From NCBI GenBank assembly GCA_020850785.1, contig JADZDZ010000008.1, positions 1 through 6,987 of the forward strand: a DNA stretch of 6,987 nt, read 5' to 3'. Under the pieces are notes generated by a model. That model made no database searches and was not told the DNA's origin. It was given only the letters and a program-made list of their open reading frames with translations. Positions 1 to 5,745 of this stretch are shown piece after piece. A program made the translations under genes and the position numbers. Source of the stretch: Candidatus Sumerlaeota bacterium. Its GTDB lineage: Bacteria; Sumerlaeota; Sumerlaeia; SLMS01. Position 1 is the first letter of the stretch. Every line of letters starts with the position of its first letter.

Positions 1-303
1 ACAATGTATGGCGGAGCTGGCAACATCAATGGGTCGGTAACAGCGACCGGAACTCCGCTCAATGGGCAGCCCGCCCGCATGGACATCAAGCTGCCACCCT
101 ATTCGTTGCTGGTGTTCAGCAAGTTGCCAGTCACCACGCCCACCGCGACGCCGACGCCGTCCCCCACAACCAGTCCCACGGCAACGGCGTCCCCTTCTGC
201 CACACCTTCCTTTTCGCCGACGCCGACCGCATCGCCGACACCAACACCCCTGCCGTCACCGACGATGACACCGGATTTCCGTGAAGGGTGGATGATATAC
301 TGA
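1..303 (+). CDS. C-terminal fragment of an exported protein, possibly a glycoside hydrolase, with Thr/Pro/Ser linker
   Basis: The reading frame is open from the first base, so the gene starts upstream and only its last 100 codons are seen. Residues 1-43 look like the end of a beta-sandwich: the stretch DIKLPPYSLLVF resembles the last strand of the C-terminal beta domain of several glycoside hydrolase families (for example GH44, GH30 and GH51 enzymes often end in PPYSV-like strands). Residues 45-91 are a low-complexity linker in which 39 of 47 residues are Thr, Pro or Ser. The protein then ends with DFREGWMIY. Such linkers normally join domains of secreted or surface proteins, so an extracellular location is likely. 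No catalytic residues are visible, so the enzyme class is a guess from a short motif. The following gene is 209 bases away and unrelated, so this gene is probably the end of a separate transcription unit. Confidence 0.7.
   Translation, partial: TMYGGAGNINGSVTATGTPLNGQPARMDIKLPPYSLLVFSKLPVTTPTATPTPSPTTSPTATASPSATPSFSPTPTASPTPTPLPSPTMTPDFREGWMIY
133..273 (+). repeat. Thr/Pro/Ser low-complexity linker region
   Basis: These 47 codons contain 16 Thr, 15 Pro, 8 Ser and 5 Ala, built from degenerate TPT, SPT and TPS units (acg-ccg type codons). It is a degenerate protein-level repeat rather than an exact DNA tandem repeat. It explains the His- and Arg-rich or Gly/Val-rich open frames seen on the other frames of both strands here, which are composition shadows. 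Confidence 0.75.
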
Positions 304-350
304 CACACCGCGAATGGCGCTCCAGCAAAAGCCGACTTTAACTATCTTTT

Positions 351-356
351 TATAAT
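351..356 (+). promoter_or_regulatory. Candidate -10 element (TATAAT) for the CLC gene
   Basis: A perfect TATAAT lies in a short AT-rich patch (about 337-356) within otherwise GC-rich DNA, downstream of the stop at 303 and upstream of the CLC gene. No good -35 hexamer is found 16-18 bases upstream (the bases there read AAAGCC or similar), so this would be a promoter relying on its -10 element or an activator. Transcription would start near 362-364, giving a leader of about 150 bases to the start at 513. This is a motif match only. Confidence 0.4.
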
Positions 357-389
357 CCCGACTGCCAATCCTGATGAATGGCCTTGGTC

Positions 390-487
390 TGGTGGGGAAG
401 CCGTGTCCTTCTCTTTACAGTTCCGGCCCGATTGGTATTTCGCACTCCGCTCCAATCCTGCGGCCCCACCATTCCTCCTTTGATGGT
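390..487 (+). other. Nested inverted repeats in the leader of the CLC gene (possible structured RNA)
   Basis: TGGTGGGG at 390-397 is the exact reverse complement of CCCCACCA at 464-471. After a three-base bulge, CCG at 401-403 pairs with CGG at 461-463. Inside this, GATTGG at 430-435 pairs exactly with CCAATC at 452-457. A further hairpin, ACCAT 468-472 with ATGGT 483-487, shares bases with the 3' arm of the outer stem, so the two would be mutually exclusive. I do not recognise a known riboswitch class. The pairings are exact, but the function is inferred and chance pairing is possible. Confidence 0.35.
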
Positions 488-512
488 TTTGAAAGACGAA
501 GAAACGCAAGGT

Positions 513-2390
513 ATGAGCATGCCCACCCCCTCTCCTGAAAATGCACCGCTTCACGGCCATTCTGGACAAATTCCCGTATCGCCATCGCTCAATTCCTCCT
601 CTGCCATGGCAGACATTCCCGCGCAGTCATTGGTGGTTGATAGGCGTGTTGTCATGATTACCATGTGGGCGATGGTGTTGGGTCTTGTTGCCGCATTGAT
701 TGCCCAGCTTCTGAAACACCTGATTGGATTCACCACAAATCTTGCGTACTACGGCCGCATCTCCGGCGAGTTCAGTTCTCCTGCAAATCACACATTGGGA
801 TTCGCTGCAGTGTTGGTTCCCGTCATTGGCGGATTGATCGTTGGCCTGATGGCGCGCTTCGGATCATCGGCAATTCGTGGCCATGGCATTCCCGAAGCCA
901 TGGAGCAGGTGTTGACGAATCAAAGTCGCATTCCGCTTCGCATCACATGGCTGAAACCCTTGTCTGCGGCGGTCGCCATCGGAACCGGCGGACCTTTCGG
1001 CGCGGAGGGACCGATCATCGCGACCGGCGGCGCGCTCGGCTCAACATTGGGTCAGTGCATGCGTATCAACGCGACGGAGCGGAAAACGCTGCTGGCAGCA
1101 GGCGCGGCGGCGGGCATGTCTGCCACCTTCGGAAGTCCCGTGGCTGCGGTGCTTCTTGCGATTGAGTTGCTACTGTTCGAATTTCGTCCGCGCTCGATCA
1201 TCCCCGTGGCACTGGCATCCGCAACGGCGGCGTGCATGCGCATTGCGATCGAAGGTGGTGGCGCGGTCTTCCCCATGCCGACGCTGGCCCCGCAAACGGG
1301 CGCTGCACTCGTGGCCTACGTGGTGATCGGCGCGCTTATCGGCATCGCCTCCGTGGGTACCACGAAAATCGTCTACTACATTGAAGACCTGTTTGATCAT
1401 CTTCCGGTTCACTGGCTGTGGTGGCCCGCCATCGGCGCGGTGGCCGTTGGCGTGTGCGGACTGATCGAACCGCGAACGCTCGGTGTCGGATATGATCTGA
1501 TCACAGACATGTTGAACGCAAAACTTACGATTTCGATGATCCTGATGTTGGCGGTTGTGAAGTTCATTTCGTGGGCCATTGCGCTCGGCAGCGGAACGTC
1601 GGGCGGTACGCTGGCGCCCCTTTTCATCATCGGAGGCGGTCTTGGATCGCTGCTCGGTTACGTTGGAACGCAGGTGTTCCCGCACGCCGCCATCGACATC
1701 CGTATCGCTGCGCTGGTGGGCATGGCCGCCATGTTCGCCGGCGCATCACGCGCGGTGCTGGCATCCGTTGTGTTCGCCTTCGAGATCACGCTGCAACCGC
1801 TAAGCCTCCTCCCGCTTCTTGGTGGATGCACCGCAGCGTATTTGGTTTCCTTCCTCCTGATGCGTCAGTCGATCATGACAGAGAAGATCGTGCGCCGGGG
1901 AATCCTCGTTCCCAACGAGTACCACGCCGATCCCCTTGGCCAACTCAGCGTCGCGCAGGTGGCCTCGCAAAATGTGGTTTCGTTGAATGGTGATTCCACC
2001 GTGAGGGAGGCACGCACCAGCCTTGCTTCAAACCTTTCCGCCTTCCAGCACCAAGGGTTTCCCTTGGTGAATGGAAATGGCCACCTCATTGGCGTGGTGA
2101 CGCGCCGCATGCTTCTTGATCCCGCAGCCTCCGATGACATGCCGCTGAGCGACCTGATTCAGCGCACCCCGGTCGCGGTCTACGAGGATTGCTCTCTGCG
2201 CGAAGCGGTGGATCACATGGTTAACCACGATCTGGGGCGCCTCCCCGTCCTGACGCGGACGTCCCCTGCAAAGTTGGTGGGAATTCTCACGCGAAGCGAC
2301 ATCCTCTCCGCCTATCGCCATCGCATCAAGGACCTTGAACGCGCAGACCCTATTCTCAAATTAAAGTTTCTCGCGAAGAAGGGTGAGTGA
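513..2390 (+). CDS. CLC-family chloride channel/transporter with C-terminal CBS domain pair
   Basis: This is a polytopic inner-membrane protein of about 625 residues that moves chloride or another anion, either as a channel or as an anion/proton exchanger. The membrane domain spans about residues 46-460. CLC signatures appear in order: GHGIPEA (123-129, the GSGIP position), GAEGP (163-167, with Glu165 as the external gating glutamate), IEL (217-219) and GTLAP (365-369, the GxFxP position). A CBS pair follows at about 477-535 and 545-604, usually an adenine-nucleotide-sensing module. At the internal proton-glutamate position (Glu203 in E. coli ClcA) there is Leu219, as expected for channel-like members, although exchangers lacking this Glu exist. 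The anion-site Ser is replaced by His124, and the Tyr position appears to be Met455. The frame stays open up to an ATG at 378, but those 45 extra residues look non-native. ATG 513 and ATG 519 are the best starts; AAGG at 508-511 is spaced correctly for 519. The family is sure; the start and transport mode are not. Confidence 0.93.
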   Translation: MSMPTPSPENAPLHGHSGQIPVSPSLNSSSAMADIPAQSLVVDRRVVMITMWAMVLGLVAALIAQLLKHLIGFTTNLAYYGRISGEFSSPANHTLGFAAVLVPVIGGLIVGLMARFGSSAIRGHGIPEAMEQVLTNQSRIPLRITWLKPLSAAVAIGTGGPFGAEGPIIATGGALGSTLGQCMRINATERKTLLAAGAAAGMSATFGSPVAAVLLAIELLLFEFRPRSIIPVALASATAACMRIAIEGGGAVFPMPTLAPQTGAALVAYVVIGALIGIASVGTTKIVYYIEDLFDHLPVHWLWWPAIGAVAVGVCGLIEPRTLGVGYDLITDMLNAKLTISMILMLAVVKFISWAIALGSGTSGGTLAPLFIIGGGLGSLLGYVGTQVFPHAAIDIRIAALVGMAAMFAGASRAVLASVVFAFEITLQPLSLLPLLGGCTAAYLVSFLLMRQSIMTEKIVRRGILVPNEYHADPLGQLSVAQVASQNVVSLNGDSTVREARTSLASNLSAFQHQGFPLVNGNGHLIGVVTRRMLLDPAASDDMPLSDLIQRTPVAVYEDCSLREAVDHMVNHDLGRLPVLTRTSPAKLVGILTRSDILSAYRHRIKDLERADPILKLKFLAKKGE

Positions 2391-2488
2391 GGCGCCCCCG
2401 TCCCGCTGCAAACAAATCAGGTTGCCTTGGCAGGGTTTTCGCAGTTTGGATTCGCGCCGTGATTCGCTCCGTCCTTCCAGCTCTGAAA

Positions 2489-2839
2489 ATGCGCCTGCTG
2501 CCGGGATACTTGACGGTCTTCGCGCTGGTGGTGTGCTGGATTGGCCTGTGCGGGCATGGCACATGTGCGTCATTCGTGTCACAGTCGATCCATGAAGAGA
2601 GCGCGGACTGCTATGATGTCTCAGCGCCGCCCGACGGCGATGACGAAGGAGCCACCAGCGAGGTCGATGAAGCTCCCTGTCATCGTTGCCCCTGCGATTC
2701 ACTGAAGGTTTTCACCGCGCAGTCACCAGACATCAATACCGCCATTTTCCTCAGGTTGCCTGCGGCCACCTCTGGTGGTGATCGCGTGAGGAAATCGCCG
2801 CACTTCAGAATTTTCCAACCCCCCAAGCTCTCCGTCTGA
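2489..2839 (+). CDS. Small exported Cys-rich protein with CHRCPC motif, unknown function
   Basis: The predicted product is 116 residues. Residues 1-27 form a plausible signal peptide: one Arg, a hydrophobic core (LTVFALVVCWIGL) and a TCA cleavage site before SF. The mature part is acidic in the middle, with Cys41, then Cys64, His65, Cys67 and Cys69 in CHRCPC, a possible metal-binding or disulfide motif. The C-terminus is basic and ends in QPPKLSV. I do not recognise the family. By size, export signal and position just before a czcCBA cluster, it resembles CzcI-like accessory proteins of metal-efflux operons, which are poorly conserved; a DUF2946-like protein is another possibility. The frame is open upstream to a GTG at 2387 overlapping the CLC stop, but the ATG at 2489 gives the clean signal peptide. 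No clear ribosome binding site is seen. A real gene is likely because it fills an otherwise empty gap and has a coherent secretory design. Confidence 0.6.
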   Translation: MRLLPGYLTVFALVVCWIGLCGHGTCASFVSQSIHEESADCYDVSAPPDGDDEGATSEVDEAPCHRCPCDSLKVFTAQSPDINTAIFLRLPAATSGGDRVRKSPHFRIFQPPKLSV

Positions 2840-2867
2840 CAGCGCAAAGGGAGGCGTGTCTCGCGAT

Positions 2868-2904
2868 TTGCCCGCGATGACGCGCATCACCGGAATTGCC
2901 CGCG
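2868..2904 (+). repeat. Direct repeat TTGCCCGCG, two copies
   Basis: TTGCCCGCG occurs exactly at 2868-2876 and 2896-2904, 28 bases apart start to start, within the 114-base gap before czcC. A pair of 9-mers at near-integral helical spacing could be a regulator site, but the sequence is GC-rich and two copies could arise by chance. Confidence 0.25.
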
Positions 2905-2942
2905 TGGAATCGCGCGCATTTTCCGCCTCGTTGTTTGAACTC

Positions 2943-2956
2943 GGAGAATCATTGTG
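2943..2956 (+). promoter_or_regulatory. Ribosome binding site deciding the GTG start of czcC
   Basis: GGAG at 2943-2946 lies seven bases before the GTG at 2954-2956. This spacing supports the GTG rather than the in-frame ATG at 3005, which would leave the lipoprotein signal without its basic n-region. Confidence 0.6.
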
Positions 2957-4324
2957 TCACCATCACATGGCGCGGATGTACCGCGCTTTCGTCACAGCCC
3001 GATCATGGCTGTGGGCCTTTCCGTTCTTTTGCTTGCCGGCGGCTGCGCTCACTATCGGTCCGCGCCGCTGAATCCGGAGCAGTTCGCCTCATCGCTTGAA
3101 CAGCGTTCCGCAATGAATGAAGCGGGAGCCCCGAAACCGGCGGCTCTCAGTGCTGTGACATTGGAGGAAGCGGAGGCCATTGCGCTCTTCTACAATCCAA
3201 CGCTTCGCGCCGCACGACTCAAGGCGCTCATTCCCGCTGTTGGTGCGCGGAAGGCGGGCCGCTGGGACAATCCCGAAATCAGTGCAGATGTCCTGCGCAT
3301 CGTCGAAGCGGTGGAGGAACCATGGATCATCGGCTCCTCGCTGGCGTTCACGATTCCCATTTCCGGAAGGCTATCCGTCGAACGATCGAAGGCCTCGGCG
3401 GAAGCCTACGCAGCGTTGGTGGAATCATGGCGCGCGGAGCAGAAGGTGCTGCAATCGCTGCGCGAAGCCTGGGTCGCGTGGGAAGCGCAGGAACGCGCGC
3501 TTGAAGCCACGCGCGAATCGCTGCAACACCTCGCTTCCGTGACGGCAATCACGACGAAGTTGGAGGACGCCGGCGAACTTGTCGCAGCGGAAGCAGTTGT
3601 GTTCCGCATGGCCGCCGCGCGGGCGAATGCCGATCTGGCACGGATGGAGGCCGCTGCGGCACAGGCGCGTCAGGCGGTGCTTGCCGAGATGGGCCTGCTG
3701 CCCACGACACCAATCACCTTCCTGCGCGGTGCGGAGAGCATGGATAAGGGCGCGACCGTTTCGCGCGAAGATTTGCTCGCGCGAAACCCGGATGTTTTGC
3801 AATCGGCTGCGGACTACGCCGTCGCGGAGGAGGCGCTGCGGCTGGAAATCCGCAGTCAGTATCCCGACATTCAATTGGGCCCAGCCTACGGGCGGGAGGA
3901 CGCGCAGGACCGCATCGGCGTTGGTGTTTCCATTCCCATTCCAATTTTTAATCGCAATGGACGCGCCATTGCGGAAGCAGCGGCTTCCCGTGATGCGGCG
4001 CGCGCCGTCTGGGAAGAGGCCGCCCAACACGCGATCGTGGAGTCGAGCAGCCTGGCTGCCGCGCTCGCTGCCGCCGAAAGGCACCGGACACAACTGCACG
4101 AGGACCTGATGCCGCTCGCCGAAGAGCAATTGGAGGGAGCGCGCCGCCTTGCCGATCAGGGAGAGGTGAATGCGCTGCTGCTGCTGGAGGCGCTGAACGC
4201 GCATCGGGATACGCACATCGAATTGATTGGTGCGGATGCGGACGTGGCCCGTGTGGCGATTGCGATCCGTGCCCTGACACCACCCCCACCCCCACAAATG
4301 AAGAAAGCGAATGAGAAAAAATGA
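2954..4324 (+). CDS. czcC: CzcC-like outer-membrane efflux protein (TolC family), predicted lipoprotein
   Basis: This 456-residue protein should trimerise to form the outer-membrane channel of a tripartite heavy-metal efflux pump. Residues 1-31 form a lipoprotein signal: a basic n-region (RFRH), a hydrophobic core and LAGGC with Cys31 as the lipidation site. Two outer-membrane-efflux-protein repeats follow at about 68-250 and 270-440. They are rich in Ala, Glu and Arg coiled-coil helices and start with typical motifs (LEEAEAIALFYNPTL; LLARNPDVLQS). The segment IGVGVSIPIPIFNRNGRA at 321-338 closely matches the CzcC/CusC-type pattern in which a strand leads into the second helical hairpin. The length is normal for the family. 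The C-terminus has a short Pro run and a Lys-rich tail. The start is a GTG with a good GGAG site. The stop overlaps the ATG at 4321, and two adaptor and pump genes follow, which fixes the role as the outer-membrane partner of an RND metal exporter. The exact metal is unknown. Confidence 0.92.
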   Translation: MSPSHGADVPRFRHSPIMAVGLSVLLLAGGCAHYRSAPLNPEQFASSLEQRSAMNEAGAPKPAALSAVTLEEAEAIALFYNPTLRAARLKALIPAVGARKAGRWDNPEISADVLRIVEAVEEPWIIGSSLAFTIPISGRLSVERSKASAEAYAALVESWRAEQKVLQSLREAWVAWEAQERALEATRESLQHLASVTAITTKLEDAGELVAAEAVVFRMAAARANADLARMEAAAAQARQAVLAEMGLLPTTPITFLRGAESMDKGATVSREDLLARNPDVLQSAADYAVAEEALRLEIRSQYPDIQLGPAYGREDAQDRIGVGVSIPIPIFNRNGRAIAEAAASRDAARAVWEEAAQHAIVESSSLAAALAAAERHRTQLHEDLMPLAEEQLEGARRLADQGEVNALLLLEALNAHRDTHIELIGADADVARVAIAIRALTPPPPPQMKKANEKK

Positions 4325-4348
4325 ACAACAAGCCTTCAAGAACACCTC

Positions 4349-4365
4349 GGAGAATTCCTTCAATG
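4349..4365 (+). promoter_or_regulatory. Ribosome binding site favouring the ATG 4363 start of czcB
   Basis: GGAGA at 4349-4353 lies nine bases before ATG 4363. The alternative ATG at 4321 overlaps the czcC stop as ATGA, which is typical of coupled translation, but has only a weak upstream GAG. Both starts are possible. Confidence 0.45.
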
Positions 4366-5745
4366 AAGAATAACGGCATTACGCTCATCGCATCTCTCAT
4401 GATCATGGCGCTGTTCACGCTGCCGACCACATCATTCGCTGAAAAGGATGAGCATGGACATGAGCACGGCGCAGAGGAAGGCCATGAGGATGCGCACAGT
4501 GATGAGGTCAAGATTTCCCCGGAAGGGATGAAGCTCTTCAACATCACCATCAAGTCCGTCGAAAAGCGCGTGCTGAGAGAAACGATTTCAACGCCTGCAC
4601 GGGTAACTTACAACGAAGAGGCCATGGCGCATGTCAGTTCCCCCGTTGCGGGGCGCATCCTGGAGCTGCGCGCGAAACTGGGCGACAATGTGGACAAGAA
4701 CGCCGTGCTGGCAGTCATCGGATCGTCCGAACTGGGCGAGGCGGAAAGCAATCTGCTGCAGAGTCATTCCCTTCTCGATGGCGCGCGAAGCTCTCTGGAA
4801 GTGGCGAAGGCCGCCTTTGAACGCGCTGATGAACTGCGAAAGACCAACAGCATCAGCATCAGCGATCACATGGCGCGTCAGGGCGAAATGAAACGCGCGG
4901 AGGCGGAGCTGAAGGTGGTCGACGCCGCCTACACGGCCGCACGTAACAAGCTGCGGATACTCGGCCAGTCTACAGAAAAGATCGATCAATTGCTTCAGAC
5001 GCAGACCGTGTCGGGATTGTACGAATTGCGGGCTCCCATCGCCGGTCGCGTCATCCAGCGCGAAACAACCATCGGCGAAATCGTCGGGCCGGACAAGGAA
5101 CTCGCATTCGTCATAGCAGACATTTCGACGCTGTGGGTGATCGCGGACGTTCCGGAACGCTACGTGAACCGCGTTGCAACGGGAGCAAGGGCTGTCATCA
5201 GGACGTCCGCCTCCGCAGGCGCATTCGTGGAGGGGAAGGTGCAGTACGTCGCGCCTGACATCAGCGCAAGAACACGCACCGGGCAGGTTCGCATCGTTCT
5301 GGATGCGACCGCGCCACATTCGCACGCGGAGGAGCATGATGAAGCCACGCACGATCACGAACATGATGATTCATCGCACGAACATGATGAAAAATCGGAG
5401 GCAAAGACCCCACCCGAGGAGGAGCATGACGTGGATGGCGTTCAGTCACTGCTGAGAGCAGGCATGTTTGCACAGGTCGATCTCGAACTCAGCGGAAACG
5501 GCGCACAAAAAAGCGTCGTCGCCGTGGAGGATGATGCCATCCAGACCGTGGAGGGACGTGATGCTGTCTTCGTTCCTGCGGATGAGCCCGACACCTACAA
5601 GCCGCAACATGTGGTGCTGGGCGCGCGCATCGGCGATTTCGTTCCCGTGCTGTCCGGCCTGAAGGAAGGGGACAAGTACATCGCAAGCGGCACGTTTGTG
5701 CTGAAGGCGGAAATGGCGAAGGAGGGCGTGGCACATGAGCACTGA
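4363..5745 (+). CDS. czcB: CzcB-like periplasmic adaptor (membrane fusion protein) with His-rich segments
   Basis: This 460-residue protein (474 if started at 4321) bridges the CzcA pump and the CzcC channel in the periplasm. Residues 1-26 form a signal peptide ending TSFA. A His/acid-rich stretch follows (5 His in residues 27-48). HlyD-type domains come next: lipoyl half at about 88-123 (VSSPVAGRI), alpha-helical hairpin at about 124-200, second lipoyl half at about 218-250 (LRAPIAGRV), beta-barrel at about 255-380 (LWVIADVPE; LLRAGMFAQV) and membrane-proximal domain to the end. Between the strand VRIVLDAT and LLRAGMFA, where relatives normally have a short loop, there is an insert of about 43 residues with 9 His and 17 Asp/Glu. 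The protein ends in HEH. His-rich N-termini are known in CzcB and suggest binding of Zn, Co, Ni or Cd; the internal insert is less usual. Start 4363 is preferred for its compact signal peptide and GGAGA site. The end overlaps czcA by 11 bases. Confidence 0.92.
   Translation: MKNNGITLIASLMIMALFTLPTTSFAEKDEHGHEHGAEEGHEDAHSDEVKISPEGMKLFNITIKSVEKRVLRETISTPARVTYNEEAMAHVSSPVAGRILELRAKLGDNVDKNAVLAVIGSSELGEAESNLLQSHSLLDGARSSLEVAKAAFERADELRKTNSISISDHMARQGEMKRAEAELKVVDAAYTAARNKLRILGQSTEKIDQLLQTQTVSGLYELRAPIAGRVIQRETTIGEIVGPDKELAFVIADISTLWVIADVPERYVNRVATGARAVIRTSASAGAFVEGKVQYVAPDISARTRTGQVRIVLDATAPHSHAEEHDEATHDHEHDDSSHEHDEKSEAKTPPEEEHDVDGVQSLLRAGMFAQVDLELSGNGAQKSVVAVEDDAIQTVEGRDAVFVPADEPDTYKPQHVVLGARIGDFVPVLSGLKEGDKYIASGTFVLKAEMAKEGVAHEH
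5356..5397 (+). repeat. 21-bp in-frame tandem duplication in the His-rich insert of czcB
   Basis: Bases 5356-5376 and 5377-5397 match at 18 of 21 positions, the first 14 (CACGAACATGATGA) being identical. They encode HEHDDSS and HEHDEKS. A weaker related unit, EEHDEAT, lies just upstream. The pattern indicates that the metal-binding loop grew by slippage or unequal exchange in units of seven codons. Confidence 0.8.
5719..5737 (+). promoter_or_regulatory. Strong Shine-Dalgarno of czcA inside the end of czcB
   Basis: AAGGAGG at 5719-5725 lies nine bases before the ATG at 5735-5737. It is the best ribosome binding site in the window and fixes the czcA start within the last codons of czcB. Confidence 0.75.

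Noticed and set aside
378..512. Upstream ATG (378) that would extend the CLC protein by 45 residues
   Set aside because: There is no ribosome binding site, the added residues do not resemble a CLC N-terminus, and the region contains inverted repeats better explained as leader. ATG 483 is also without a ribosome site.
363..512. Fluoride or cobalamin riboswitch before the CLC gene
   Set aside because: Short pieces such as GGGGAAGCC and, on the other strand, GGAACTGTAA are reminiscent of the cobalamin consensus, but the ordered core elements are missing. The conserved 3' part of the fluoride riboswitch is absent.
665..1165. 166-codon + strand frame inside the CLC gene
   Set aside because: It overlaps the CLC membrane domain, which has unmistakable motifs. 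The alternative product is His/Arg-rich and patternless.
2391..2488. Terminator between the CLC gene and the small Cys-rich gene
   Set aside because: Only a four-base TGCC/GGCA pairing with a two-base loop was found, with no T run, so no terminator is called.
4277..4296. C-rich run near the end of czcC as a phase-variable tract
   Set aside because: It is made of runs of five C interrupted by A and encodes a Pro stretch. It is too short and interrupted for a convincing slippage switch.
3425..4363. 312-codon open frame on the minus strand opposite czcC
   Set aside because: It lies antisense to a clear TolC-family gene, is rich in Arg, Gly and Gln with no domain pattern, and is a typical composition shadow of GC-rich coding DNA.
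4588..5364. 258-codon open frame on the minus strand opposite czcB
   Set aside because: It is antisense to a secure HlyD-type gene. The composition (Arg, Cys, His) is that of a shadow frame, and no motif is seen.
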